Assembly: GCA_963757605.1 (NCBI GenBank)
Contig: CAVWSF010000005.1
Coordinates: 62,001 to 126,000 of the forward strand
DNA from: JAICJC01 sp963757605
GTDB lineage: Bacteria > Actinomycetota > Thermoleophilia > Gaiellales > JAICJC01
Direction of reading: 5' to 3'
DNA: 64,000 nucleotides
The notes below the pieces were generated by a model. That model worked only from the letters and a program-made list of their open reading frames with translations, was not told the origin of the DNA and did no database searches. Each line of letters begins with the position of its first letter. Position 1 is the stretch's first letter. Below are positions 48,605 to 57,926 of the stretch, one piece after another. A program made the position numbers and the translations under genes.

Positions 48605-50734
48605 TCACGAGAGCGACTGCGGATCCACGTCGACGACGGCGGTGGCACGCGCCCGGCGCAGGTCCGGCGCGAGGTCGCGAACGACCCCTCGCAGCACGGC
48701 GGCGGCTCGCAGCGGCTGCTCCGTCTTGATCAAGAGGTGGCTGCGGAAGCGGTCGCGCAGGCGAAAGAGCGGCGCCGGCCCGAGCAGCACGTCGCCGGCG
48801 AGCGCCGGCTCCACCGTGCGCCGCACGGCGTCGGCGACACCGTCGGCGACGTCCGCGGAAGGCCCGGCGGCGAGCACCCGCACGAGCCGCCGGTAGGGCG
48901 GGTAGCCGAGCGCGCGGCGGCGCTCGAGCTCCCCGTCCAGGAACTCGGCCACCGCGTGCCGGGCGGCGAGCACGACCACGCGCAGTTCGGGCTCCCAGGC
49001 CTGGACGATCACCCGGCCGCGGGGGTCGCCCGGCCGGCCCGGCCGGCCCGAGAGCTGGGTCAGGAGCGCAAACGCGCGCTCCTCGGCGCGGAAGTCGGGC
49101 ACCGCCAGGGCCTGGTCGGCGTCGATCACCGCCGCCAGCTTGACGCCGGGGACGTCGTGCCCCTTTGCGACGAGCTGGGTGCCGACCAGCACGGCCGCCT
49201 CGGATCGCCGGAACCGGCGCAGCGTCGCCTCGGGCTCGCCGGCAGCGGCGGCGATGTCGGCGTCGAGCCGCAGCACGTCGAGCCGGGGGAAGCGGCGGGC
49301 GACCTCCGCCTCGACCCGCGCCGTGCCGGCGCCGATCTGGGCGAGGTCGACGGACCCGCACCGCGGGCAGGCCTTCGGCATCGGCTCCGCCGCGCCGCAG
49401 TGGTGGCAGCGAAGCCGGCGGCCGTGGAGCGTCATGGCGACGTCGCAGCGGCCGCATCGCCACGTTTGCGCGCAGGTGCGGCAGTGCACCGCCGCCGCCG
49501 CACCGCGCCGGTTCTGGAGCACGACGGCGCGGCCGCCGCCGTCCTCGACCTCGCCGAGGGCGTCGAGGAGCGGGCGGGTCAGGGGATAGCCGCCATCGAG
49601 CCGCAGGTCGACGATCTGGACGGCCGGCAGGACGCCGCCGACCCGGGCGGGGAGGCTCACCCGGCGGGCGACGCCGTGCCAGGCCTCGGGCCGCGGCGTG
49701 GCGCTGCCGTAGAGCGTGACGGCCCGCTCGAGCCGGCCGCGCTTGGCGGCGACGCGGCGGGCGTCGTAGCGCGGGTCGGCCTCGTGCTTGTAGGAGGCGT
49801 CGTGCTCCTCGTCCACCACGATGACCCCGAGGTCGGGCACGCCCGCGAAGACGGCCGAGCGCGCCCCGACGACGACCCGCGCCTCCCGGGCAGCAATGCG
49901 GCGATGTTCGGTGCCGCGCCGGCCCGGGCTGAGGCCGCTGTGCAGGACCGCCACGGTCGCCCCGAAGCGGGCGGTGAAGCGGACCGCCGCCTGCGGCGTG
50001 AGCGCGATCTCGGGCACGAGCACGATCGCCCCGCGGCCCAGCTCAAGGGCGCGCTCGATCACGCGCAGGTAGACCTCGGTCTTGCCCGAGCCGGTGACGC
50101 CGTGCACGAGGATGTCGCCGCCGCCGGACTCGAGCGCCTCCACGCACGCGGCGACGGCGTCGGCCTGGGCGTCGGTGAGCTCGACGTGGACGTCTGTGCG
50201 CGGCGCGGGCGGCATCGGCTCGAACGCCACCAGTCCGCGGTCACGCATCCGCCGCAGGGTCTCGCGGGTCGTCCCCGCGGCCGCGACGAGGTCGGAGAGC
50301 GGCAGCGGCGCGAGCCCCGCGTGGGCCAGGATCTCGGCCTGGCGCCGCGTCGCCCCCTCGCCGGAGAGGACGCGCACCCACGGCTCCGGCGCACGGGCCT
50401 CGGCCTCCGGCGGCGTGACGAGCGCGAGCGCCCGCGCAAGCGTGGAGGCGTAGGTCGCCGCGATCCACTCGGCGAGGTCGAGGAGGGTTGCCGGCACCTC
50501 CCCGGCCACGGCCAGGACCGGCTTCAGCTCCGCGACGTCCGAGGCCTCGGTCCGGCCTGTCACCATGCCGCGGACGCGGCGGCGGCCGAGCTCCACCTCC
50601 ACGACCGTGCCCCGGCGCACGGAGGCGTCGAGCTCGGGCGGGACCGCGTAGTCGAAGGGCCGGTCGACCGCCCGGGCCGTCACGAGCGGGGCGACCGCCG
50701 CGACGGGGGACGGCTCAGACCCGGACGGGCTCAC
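48605..50734 (-). CDS. priA: Primosomal replication-restart helicase PriA
   Basis: 709 residues. Intact helicase core: GVTGSGKTEVYLRVIERAL (Walker A), VVDEEHDASYKHEADPRYDARRVA and LYGSATPRPEAW, plus eight zinc-binding Cys (CRTCAQTWRCGRCD, CHHCG, CPRCG). In many Actinobacteria PriA has lost its Walker motifs; this copy keeps them and should be an active ATPase. GTG start within the last 20 bases of metK. Confidence 0.95.
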   Translation of the reverse strand: MSPSGSEPSPVAAVAPLVTARAVDRPFDYAVPPELDASVRRGTVVEVELGRRRVRGMVTGRTEASDVAELKPVLAVAGEVPATLLDLAEWIAATYASTLARALALVTPPEAEARAPEPWVRVLSGEGATRRQAEILAHAGLAPLPLSDLVAAAGTTRETLRRMRDRGLVAFEPMPPAPRTDVHVELTDAQADAVAACVEALESGGGDILVHGVTGSGKTEVYLRVIERALELGRGAIVLVPEIALTPQAAVRFTARFGATVAVLHSGLSPGRRGTEHRRIAAREARVVVGARSAVFAGVPDLGVIVVDEEHDASYKHEADPRYDARRVAAKRGRLERAVTLYGSATPRPEAWHGVARRVSLPARVGGVLPAVQIVDLRLDGGYPLTRPLLDALGEVEDGGGRAVVLQNRRGAAAAVHCRTCAQTWRCGRCDVAMTLHGRRLRCHHCGAAEPMPKACPRCGSVDLAQIGAGTARVEAEVARRFPRLDVLRLDADIAAAAGEPEATLRRFRRSEAAVLVGTQLVAKGHDVPGVKLAAVIDADQALAVPDFRAEERAFALLTQLSGRPGRPGDPRGRVIVQAWEPELRVVVLAARHAVAEFLDGELERRRALGYPPYRRLVRVLAAGPSADVADGVADAVRRTVEPALAGDVLLGPAPLFRLRDRFRSHLLIKTEQPLRAAAVLRGVVRDLAPDLRRARATAVVDVDPQSLS

Positions 50735-51962
50735 CCAGGCCGCACGCCGCGCGCAGTTCGGCGACCCGGTCGGTGCGCTCCCAGGGGAAGTCCTCGTCGA
50801 TGCGGCCGAAGTGGCCGCCGGCGGCGGTGCGCTGGTAGATGGGGCGCAGAAGGTCGAGGTCGCGGATGATGGCCGCCGGGCGCAGGTCGAAGACCGACCC
50901 GATCGCCGCCTCGATCGTCTCGCGCGGGGCGGTCTCGGTGCCGAACGTGTCGACCGTCACCGACACGGGCCGGGCCACGCCGATCGCGTAGGCCACCTGC
51001 ACCTCCGCGCGGGAGGCGAGGCGGGCCGCCACGATGTTCTTTGCCACCCACCGCGTGGCGTAGGCGCCCGAGCGGTCGACCTTGGAGGGGTCCTTGCCCG
51101 AGAACGCGCCGCCGCCGTGCCGGGCTGCGCCGCCGTAGGTGTCGACCACGATCTTGCGGCCGGTGAGGCCGGTGTCGCCCATCGGCCCGCCGGTCACGAA
51201 CCTGCCCGTGGGGTTCACGAGCAGGAAGTCCGGCTCAGCCAGCCGCTCCTGCGAGCAGAGACCGTCGTGGACCGTGCCCGGCAGGACGTGCTCGAGGAGG
51301 CCGCGCCGGATCGTGTCCTCGTCCACGTCGGGGTCGTGCTGCGTCGAGACCAGGAGCCGCTCCACCGCCATGGGCGTGAGCCGGCCGCCGGACTCGCGGT
51401 AGCGGACGGTCACCTGCGTCTTGCCGTCGGGCCGCAGGAACGCGAGCGTCCCGTCCTTTCGCACCTCGGCCATCCGGCGGCCGATCCGGTGCGCGAGCAT
51501 GATCGGAAGGGGCATCAGCTCGGGCGTCTCGTCGCACGCGTAGCCGAACATCATCCCCTGGTCGCCGGCGCCCTGGCCGTCGAGCTCCGCGTCTGACCGG
51601 TGGCGCTGCTCCTCGTAGGACGCCTCGATGCCCATCCGGATGTCCGGGGACTGCTCGTCGATCGCCACGACCACGCCGCAGGTCAGGAAGTCGAACCCGA
51701 AGCGGGCGTCGGTGTAGCCGATGTCGCGCACCGTGTCGCGAACGACGCGCGGGATGTCGACATAGGCGTCGGTCGTGATCTCGCCCGCCACGACGACCAG
51801 GCCCGTCGTCACGAGCACCTCGCACGCCACCTTACCGCCCGGATCTCGGCGCAGCACCTCGTCGAGGACACCGTCGGAGATCGCATCGGCGACCTTGTCG
51901 GGGTGCCCCTCCGTCACCGACTCGGACGTGAACAGGAACTCGCGGGATCCGGCGGGGGCCAT
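50715..51962 (-). CDS. metK: S-adenosylmethionine synthetase
   Basis: 415 residues. FTSESVTEGHPDKVADAISDGVLDEVL at the start, DGQGAGDQGMMFGYACDET, GRFVTGGPMGDTGLTGRKIVVDTYGG and GGGAFSGKDPSKVDRSGAYATRWVAKN are classical. The ATG at 51962 gives MAPAGSREFLFTSES. An approximately 75-base gap upstream has a hairpin (52009-52032). SAM feeds the methyltransferases TrmD, RsmD and RsmB encoded nearby. Confidence 0.97.
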   Translation of the reverse strand: MAPAGSREFLFTSESVTEGHPDKVADAISDGVLDEVLRRDPGGKVACEVLVTTGLVVVAGEITTDAYVDIPRVVRDTVRDIGYTDARFGFDFLTCGVVVAIDEQSPDIRMGIEASYEEQRHRSDAELDGQGAGDQGMMFGYACDETPELMPLPIMLAHRIGRRMAEVRKDGTLAFLRPDGKTQVTVRYRESGGRLTPMAVERLLVSTQHDPDVDEDTIRRGLLEHVLPGTVHDGLCSQERLAEPDFLLVNPTGRFVTGGPMGDTGLTGRKIVVDTYGGAARHGGGAFSGKDPSKVDRSGAYATRWVAKNIVAARLASRAEVQVAYAIGVARPVSVTVDTFGTETAPRETIEAAIGSVFDLRPAAIIRDLDLLRPIYQRTAAGGHFGRIDEDFPWERTDRVAELRAACGLGEPVRV

Positions 51963-52008
51963 CCGGCGGATGGTAGTCAAAGCGACGCTCGCAGAACACC
52001 CAACCCGT

Positions 52009-52032
52009 GGGGCCAGGATGAATCCTGACCCC
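52009..52032 (-). terminator. Hairpin between gpsA and metK
   Basis: GGGGCCAGGA-TGAA-TCCTGACCCC: ten paired positions with one C/A mismatch. It begins 5 bases after the gpsA stop and 47 bases before metK, so it could end the upstream transcript or sit in the metK leader. It is too short and lacks the helices of a SAM riboswitch. Confidence 0.5.
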
Positions 52033-52036
52033 GAGC

Positions 52037-53023
52037 TCACTCCTCCACCGGCTCCCGGGTCATCAGCTCCGCGAGCGCGTCCAGGGGTGCCACGCCGTCG
52101 AAGGCGACCTTGCAGACCGCCTCGGTGATCGGCAGCTCGATCCCGCGCTCGCGGGCCACGTCGCGCACGACCGGCGCCGCGGTGAGGCCCTCCGCCACCT
52201 CGCCGATCTCCTGCTCGATCCACGCCGTCGGGACGCCGGTCGCGATCATCTGCCCGGCCCGCCGGTTGCGGGAGTGGACGGACGTGCACGTCGCGACCAG
52301 GTCGCCCATCCCGGCCATACCGATGAACGTCCGCGGCGAGGCGCCGAAGCCCTCGCCGAGCCGCGACATCTCGGCCATCCCGCGCGTGATGATCGCGGCC
52401 TTCGCGTTGTCGCCGTAGCCGAGGCCGTCCGAGATGCCGGCCGCGATCGCGATCACGTTCTTGGACGCTGCGCACAGCTCGACGCCGACGACGTCCTGCG
52501 AGGCGTAGACGCGCATCGTGCGACCGGAGAGCTCGCGCTGGAGCGTGCGCGCGAGCTCGGCGTTCTCGCTCGCGACGACCGACGCGGTCGGCTGGTCGCG
52601 GGCGACCTCCTCGGCATGGTTGGGCCCGGAGAGCACGGCAACGCGGTCGGCCCCCGCCAGCTCGCCGAGGAGCTGCGAGAGCCGCCTGCCGCTGCCCGGG
52701 TCGAGCCCCTTCGTCATCGAGAGCAGCGCCGGCCCCTCCCCCGCCCGCGGGACGACCTCCCCCGCCGCCTGCGCGAACGCCCGGCTGGGAACGGCGAGCG
52801 CGACGAGCTCCGCTCCCGCGAAGTCGGCGCCGGCCAGCGGGCAGGCGTCGAGCCCGTCCGGCAAGACGACGTCGTAGAGGTGGCGCGGGTTTCGCCGGTG
52901 GCGGACGATCGCGTCGGCCTGGGCGGCGTCGCGGCAGACCAGCGTCGGCGCGTGGCCCTGGAGCGCGAGCAGGCGCGCGAACGCCGTGCCCCAGCTGCCG
53001 CAGCCGACGACGAAGACCCTCAC
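52037..53023 (-). CDS. gpsA: Glycerol-3-phosphate dehydrogenase (NAD(P)+)
   Basis: 328 residues. VFVVGCGSWGTAFARLLALQGH (dinucleotide binding), LSMTKGLDP, VAVLSGPNHAEEVARDQPTA, ELCAASKNVIAIAAGISDGLGYGDNAKAAIITRGMAEM (catalytic Lys) and FIGMAGMGDLVATCTS. Produces glycerol 3-phosphate for phospholipids. GTG start overlaps the der stop (GTGA); the neighbouring plsC makes this a small lipid-biosynthesis group. Confidence 0.96.
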   Translation of the reverse strand: MRVFVVGCGSWGTAFARLLALQGHAPTLVCRDAAQADAIVRHRRNPRHLYDVVLPDGLDACPLAGADFAGAELVALAVPSRAFAQAAGEVVPRAGEGPALLSMTKGLDPGSGRRLSQLLGELAGADRVAVLSGPNHAEEVARDQPTASVVASENAELARTLQRELSGRTMRVYASQDVVGVELCAASKNVIAIAAGISDGLGYGDNAKAAIITRGMAEMSRLGEGFGASPRTFIGMAGMGDLVATCTSVHSRNRRAGQMIATGVPTAWIEQEIGEVAEGLTAAPVVRDVARERGIELPITEAVCKVAFDGVAPLDALAELMTREPVEE

Positions 53024-54342
53024 GAGCGGCTCTTGAAGTCGATGATCACGGGAGCTCCCTCCAGGCCCAGCCGGCGGCGGAGCTGGTTCTCGACGAAGTA
53101 TGCGTAGTCGCGGGTCACGAGGGCCTGGTCGTTGACGACGATACGAAACCGCGGCGGGCGGGTGCGGTACTGGGTGGCGTAGAGCACGTTCAGGCGCCGA
53201 CGGCCGCGGCGCGGCGTCTCGCGGGCCGCGCCGATCTCCGCCATCGCCCGGTTCAGCGCGCCGGTGCCGACACGCGACGTGTGGCGCCCGAAGAGCTCTT
53301 CGATCGCGTCCAGCAGGCGATCGACGTTCCGCCCGGTGAGGGCCGATGTGGTGACGATCGTCGGCCGCTGGCGCAGCTTGCCCTGGAGGCGCTCGGCGAC
53401 GTCGTCGACCGCGACCGTCGTGATGTCCCACTTCGAGAGGACGACCAACGTGGCGCAGCCGGCCTTGCGGGCCTCGTCCGCAACCGAGAGATCGCCCTCC
53501 GCGAGCCCCTCGGAGGAGTCGACGAGGACGAGCGCGATGTCGGCCCGCTTGGCGGCCTCGAGCGCACGCACCTCGCTCCAGTACTCGATCCCCTGCCGGT
53601 GGCGGCGCTTGCGGCGAAGGCCGGCGGTGTCGATCAGGCGCACCCGCCGGCCGCCGCGCTCGAAGACGGTGTCGATGGCGTCGCGGGTCGTCCCGGGCGT
53701 CGGGGCCACGATCACACGTGGCCGCCCCAGGATCGCGTTCACGAGCGAGGACTTGCCCACGTTCGGGCGCCCCAGGATGGCGACCCGGATCTCGTCGTCG
53801 CCGTCCTCGTCCTCGTCGCCCTCCTCGCCCGGGTCGGCCGCCGGGAGCCGCTCGACGACGGCGTCCAGCAGGTCGCCGGTGCCGCGGCCGTGGAGCGCCG
53901 AGACGGCGATCGGGTCGCCCAGGCCGAGCCCGTGCAGCTCGAGCGCACCGGCCTCGTGGGCGGCGTCGTCCACCTTGTTCGCGACGACGACGACCGGCCG
54001 CCGCGATCGGCGCAGGATGTCGGCGAGCTCCTCGTCGCCAGCCACGAGCCCCGCGCGGGCGTCGATCACGAGCAGCACCAGGTCGGCTTCCTCGACCGCC
54101 TGGCGGGCCTGTTCTGCCACCTGGCCCTGCATGTGCGAGGGGTCGGCGGCGTCGACGCCGCCGGTGTCGACCAGGACGAGCTCGCGCCCGTTCCACTCGG
54201 TCGGCACCTCGTTTCGGTCGCGGGTCACGCCCGGCGTCTCGTCGACGACGGCCTTCCGCGATCCGGAGAGCCGGTTCACGAGCGTCGACTTCCCGGCGTT
54301 CGGGTAGCCGACGACCGCCACCATGGGCCGGTGCGCGCTCAT
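53020..54342 (-). CDS. der: Ribosome-assembly GTPase Der (EngA)
   Basis: 440 residues. Two tandem G domains: AVVGYPNAGKSTLVNRLSGSR...VDTGGVD...VANKVDDA, then AILGRPNVGKSSLVNAILGRP...IDTAGLRRKRR...LSKWDIT, and a C-terminal KH-like domain (LNVLYATQYRTRPPRFRIVVNDQALV). Acidic linker GEEGDEDEDGDDE between them. Required for 50S assembly. ATG overlaps the plsC stop. Confidence 0.97.
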   Translation of the reverse strand: MSAHRPMVAVVGYPNAGKSTLVNRLSGSRKAVVDETPGVTRDRNEVPTEWNGRELVLVDTGGVDAADPSHMQGQVAEQARQAVEEADLVLLVIDARAGLVAGDEELADILRRSRRPVVVVANKVDDAAHEAGALELHGLGLGDPIAVSALHGRGTGDLLDAVVERLPAADPGEEGDEDEDGDDEIRVAILGRPNVGKSSLVNAILGRPRVIVAPTPGTTRDAIDTVFERGGRRVRLIDTAGLRRKRRHRQGIEYWSEVRALEAAKRADIALVLVDSSEGLAEGDLSVADEARKAGCATLVVLSKWDITTVAVDDVAERLQGKLRQRPTIVTTSALTGRNVDRLLDAIEELFGRHTSRVGTGALNRAMAEIGAARETPRRGRRRLNVLYATQYRTRPPRFRIVVNDQALVTRDYAYFVENQLRRRLGLEGAPVIIDFKSRS

Positions 54343-54953
54343 CCCGCCAGCTCGTAGAGACGCCGGATCTCGGCCATGATCTCCTCGGCGGTCTCGCGGT
54401 AGGCGACCCCCGGCCGGCGCTCGCCGCGCTCGTAGACGCGCGGTTCGCCGAACGCGATCCCCACGTGGCGCCCCGGCCGCCAGGCGCGGGTGCCCCGGAT
54501 CGCGGCCGGCACCACCGGCACCGCCTCGACGACCGCGCACCGGCCGGCGCCGGCCTTGGCACCGTCGAGCTCCGCCTGGCGATGGCCCTGGATGAAGATC
54601 CCGACCGTGCCGCCGGCCTCGACCGTCTCGTGCACGATCCGGAGCGCGTTGCGGTCGGGCTCGCCGCGGCTGACCGGGAACGCGCCGCCCCAGCGCATGA
54701 GCCAGGCGAGCGCGCGGTACCCGTAGAGCTCGCGCTTGGCCATGTACCGGATCGAGCGCGGCTGCGCCCAGCCGAGGGCCGGGATGTCCCACCACGACTC
54801 GTGGTTCATCACGATCAGAAGCGGCCCGCCGGCCGGCACGTGCTCGCGCCCGGTCACGCGCGGGCGAAGGAGGATCCAGACCAGCACCCCGGCCGTTCCC
54901 CGAAGGACGCGCCAGGCGCGGTCGAAGCGCGCGAGGTCCGCGGCCATCGTCAC
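54339..54953 (-). CDS. plsC: 1-acyl-glycerol-3-phosphate acyltransferase-like protein
   Basis: 204 residues. Block I NHESWWD (HX4D catalytic pair) is intact. Block III, normally FPEGTRS, reads IFIQGHRQ: Glu is replaced by Gln and Thr by His. Block IV VVPAAIRGT is present. One hydrophobic N-terminal helix (GVLVWILLRPRVTG). GTG start (GTG-ACG-ATG) overlaps the cmk stop. The cmk-plsC-der arrangement is common in Gram-positives. Glycerol-phosphate binding may be altered. Confidence 0.85.
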   Translation of the reverse strand: MTMAADLARFDRAWRVLRGTAGVLVWILLRPRVTGREHVPAGGPLLIVMNHESWWDIPALGWAQPRSIRYMAKRELYGYRALAWLMRWGGAFPVSRGEPDRNALRIVHETVEAGGTVGIFIQGHRQAELDGAKAGAGRCAVVEAVPVVPAAIRGTRAWRPGRHVGIAFGEPRVYERGERRPGVAYRETAEEIMAEIRRLYELAG

Positions 54954-55528
54954 GGCCGCGCCTCCCGGACGAGCCCCAGAACGCGATCGATGACCGCCTC
55001 GACGTCCAGCCCGGTCGTGTCGACGGTGTGCGCGTCGGGGGCCGGAGCGAGCTGGACGGCGTCGCGGCGGTCGCGCTCGGCGATCGCGCGCTCGACCTCG
55101 GCGGCCGGGATGTCGAGCTCGGCCGCCCGCCGGCGGGCCCGCTCGGCGACCGACGCCGTCAGGTACACCTTCACCTCCGCGTCGGGGCACACGCGCGTCC
55201 CCGTGTCGCGGCCCTCGAACACGGCGTCGACCGCCAGCTCGCGCTGGCGCCGGCGCATCCGGTCGCGCACGGGCTCGTGCCGCGAGACCGCGCTCACGTT
55301 CGCCGAGATCCGCTCGCCGCGCAGGTCGACCGGGCCAGACGGAGGCACGCCGACGAGCGCGGCGAGCGCGGCGCCGTCGTCCAGATCGGCCTCACGCTCC
55401 AGCGCGACCGCGGTCAGCTCGCGGTACATCTCGCCCGTGTCGACGTGCCGGTAGCCGAGCCGCTCCGCCACGGCCCGGGCGACCGTGCTCTTGCCCGCGC
55501 CTGCGGGGCCGTCGATCGTCACCACCAT
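54950..55528 (-). CDS. cmk: Cytidylate kinase
   Basis: 192 residues, shorter than the usual 220-230. TIDGPAGAGKSTVARAVAERLGYRHVDTGEMYREL (P-loop and substrate site), EGRDTGTRVCPDAEVKVYLTASVAERARRRA and the lid (IAERDRRDAVQLAPAPDAHTVDTTGL). The usual NRxxxxxS segment is replaced by SRHEPVR. Phosphorylates CMP/dCMP. ATG start with the aroA stop 3 bases upstream. Confidence 0.92.
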   Translation of the reverse strand: MVVTIDGPAGAGKSTVARAVAERLGYRHVDTGEMYRELTAVALEREADLDDGAALAALVGVPPSGPVDLRGERISANVSAVSRHEPVRDRMRRRQRELAVDAVFEGRDTGTRVCPDAEVKVYLTASVAERARRRAAELDIPAAEVERAIAERDRRDAVQLAPAPDAHTVDTTGLDVEAVIDRVLGLVREARP

Positions 55529-55531
55529 GCG

Positions 55532-56833
55532 TCAGGCGCTCACCGCGGCGAGGCGGTCCGCGAAGTCGGGGAAGCTGACGCCGAGGACGGCGGCGCCGTG
55601 CACCTCGACGCCCTCCTGTGAGCACACCCCGGCGACGGCGCCGAGCATGGCGACCCGGTGGTCGCCGGCGGCGTCGACCTTTCCGCCGCGCAGCCGGGTG
55701 GGGACGCCGCGGATCCGGAACCCGTCCTCGGTCGGCTCGACGTGGCCGCCGACCGCGTTCAGGGCGTCCGCGGTGGCCGCGATCCGGTCGGACTCCTTGA
55801 CCCGCAGCTCGGCGGCGCCGCGGATCGTGGTCACGCCGTGGGCGAAGCAGGCCAGGAGCGCCACCAGCGGCAGCTCGTCGACGAGCGAGCGGCACGAGCT
55901 CCGGCTCGACGTCGGCAGCCACGAGCTCCGCCGGCCGCACCTCGACGTCGGCCACGGGCTCCCCGCCCTCGAGCCGCCGGCGGAAGACGCCGACGCGGGC
56001 GCCCATCCGCTCCATCACCGTCAGGAGGCCGGTGCGGCGTGGGGTTCACGCCGACGTCGCGGAGCGATCAGGTTCGACCCGGAGAGCACGTGGCTGCGAC
56101 GATGAACGGCGCCGCCGAGGAGAAGTCGCCGGGAACGTCCACGTCGCCGAGGCGGAGCTCGGTCGCGGGCGACACGGCGACCCGGCCGGGCGCTGCGGTC
56201 GACCGGCACGCCGGCGGCGCGCAGCATCCGCTCCGTGTGGTCGCGGGTCGGGATCGGCTCGTGCACCTCCGTCACGCCGCGGCCCGCGAAGAGGCCTGCG
56301 AGCAACACGCATGACTTGACCTGCGCCGAGGCGACGGGGAGCTCGTAGGCGATCGGCTCCGTCCGGCCCGTCGCCGCGATCCGAAGCGGCGGGCAGCCGC
56401 CGTCGGTCTCGATGTCCACCCCCATCTGCCGCAGCGGCTCGGCGATCCGCTCCATCGGCCGCGAGCGGATGCACTCGTCGCCGGTGAGCTCGAACGATCC
56501 GCTCTGACCCGCCAGGATGCCCGGCAGAAGCCTGATCAGCGTCCCCGCGTTCCCGACGTCGATCGGCCCGCCCGGAGCGCGCAGGCCCCGCAGCCCGGCG
56601 CCGTGGACGACGAGCTCGGTCTCGCCCGCCTGCTCCACCTCGACGCCGAGCGCCTCGACCGCGGCAACCGTCGAGAGCGTGTCAGCCGAGGCGCCGAACC
56701 CGCGCACCTGCACCGGCCCGGACGAGATCGCGCCCAGGAGCACGGCCCGGTGGCTGATCGACTTGTCGCCCGGGACGGCCAGCTCGCCGGTGAGCCCAGC
56801 CGCGGGCGCGACGTGAAGACCCGAGTCGCTCAT
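55532..56833 (-). CDS. aroA: EPSP synthase (aroA), interrupted by five single-base frame shifts
   Basis: Shikimate pathway enzyme joining shikimate-3-phosphate and PEP. N-terminal part (GDKSISHRAVLLGA, GNAGTLIRLLPGI, SRPMERIAEPLRQMG) and C-terminal part (VKESDRIAATADAL, AGDHRVAMLG) are perfectly family-like. Between them the reading frame changes at about 56178-56192 (+1), 56091-56094 (-1), 56065-56068 (+1), 56040-56043 (+1) and 55884-55888 (+1). Each intervening piece still translates to good EPSPS sequence (RVAVSPATELRLGDVDVPGD, LSGSNLIA, VMERMGARVG). Corrected length is about 433 residues. The conserved pieces point to sequencing error rather than decay. Confidence 0.88.
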
Positions 56834-57922
56834 GCTTCGACCGCCGGGGTCGCGACCGCGCCGTAGCCCTGCGCGTCGAGCAGCTCCACCGCCCGGCGGG
56901 CCTCCCCCTCGCCGGCGACGACGATCACCGCCGTCCCGCCGGCGTCGGCCGACAAGTGGTGGAGCTCGAAGTCCTCGATGTTGATCCCCTCGGCGCCCAG
57001 CGCCTGGGTGATGCCCGACAGCACGCCCGGCCGGTCGAGCACCCGCACGCGCACCCGGTAGAGCTCCTCCGGCACCGCCTCGTAGGCCGCCTCGAGCAGC
57101 CGGCGGCGGTTCCCGGCCGCCTCGCCGATCCAGCGCGCCAGGAAGCCGGCGTCCTCGCGCTCGAGCGCCCGCGCCAGCTCGTCGACGCGCGCGCCGGTGC
57201 TCGCGCAGACCGTCGAGCATGGCCTCGCGGTTGTCGAGGAAGATGTCGACCCAGATCCGCGGGTTCGCGCCGGCGACGCGGGTCATGTCGCGAAAGGATC
57301 CGCCCACGGCGCCCAGCGGGTCGTGCCCGTCGATCCGGCCCGCGCCGGCCTGGTTGGCCAGCACGTTGGCGACGCGTGCGGCAGGTGGCTCGTGATCGCG
57401 ACCAGGCGGTCGTGCGCGCCCGGGTCGATCGCCACCGGCCGCGCGCCGAGGCCGGCGACGAAGCCGTGCACCGTGCGGTAGTGGGCCGGGTCGGTGTCGC
57501 GACGGGCGTGAGGAACCAGGTCGCGCCCTGGAAGAGGTCGGCGCGGGCGTTCCCCACGCCGCGGGCCTCCGAGCCGCACACCGGGTGCCCGCCCAGGAAC
57601 CGCGGGCTGCCCGCGGCGGCCGCAACCAGGCGCGACTTCGTGGAGCCGACGTCGGTCACGTGCGCAGCCCTCGCCTGTGGCCGCCACCGTCTGCTCGACG
57701 AGCGCCGGCAGATGGACGACCGGCGCCGCACACCACCGCGACGTCCGCGTCGGCGACGGCCGCTTCGAGCGTCTCCTCGGCGCGGGCGGCGGCGCCGCGC
57801 TCGAGACCGCAGGCGCGCGCGTCCGGGTCGGAGTCGAACGCGATCACCTCGTCGCCGCGCTCCGCGGCCGCGAGGCCGATCGACCCGCCGATCAGGCCGA
57901 GCCCGACGATCCCGACGCGCAT
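56830..57922 (-). CDS. tyrA: Prephenate dehydrogenase with ACT domain, five single-base frame shifts
   Basis: Start MRVGIVGLGLIGGSIGLAAAERGDEV is the NAD-binding site. Later pieces in shifting frames give PVVHLPALVEQTVAATGEG, VTDVGSTKSRLVAAAA...FLGGHPVCGSEARGVGNARADLFQGATWFLTPV, YRTVHGFVAGLGARPVAIDPGAHDRLVAITSHLPHA, NVLANQAGAGRIDGHDPLGAVGGSFRDMTRVA...WVDIFLDNREAML and the ACT domain VRVRVLDRPGVLSGITQALG. Shifts lie near 57733 (+1), 57660-57672 (+1), 57500 (-1), 57375 (-1) and 57195 (+1). About 364 residues after correction. Gene order aroG-tyrA-aroA-cmk is sensible for aromatic synthesis. Confidence 0.86.
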
Positions 57923-57926
57923 CCGG

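Noticed and set aside
50715..52032. SAM riboswitch upstream of metK
   Set aside because: Only one 10-base hairpin is present in the 74-base gap; none of the S-box or SAM-II elements can be found.
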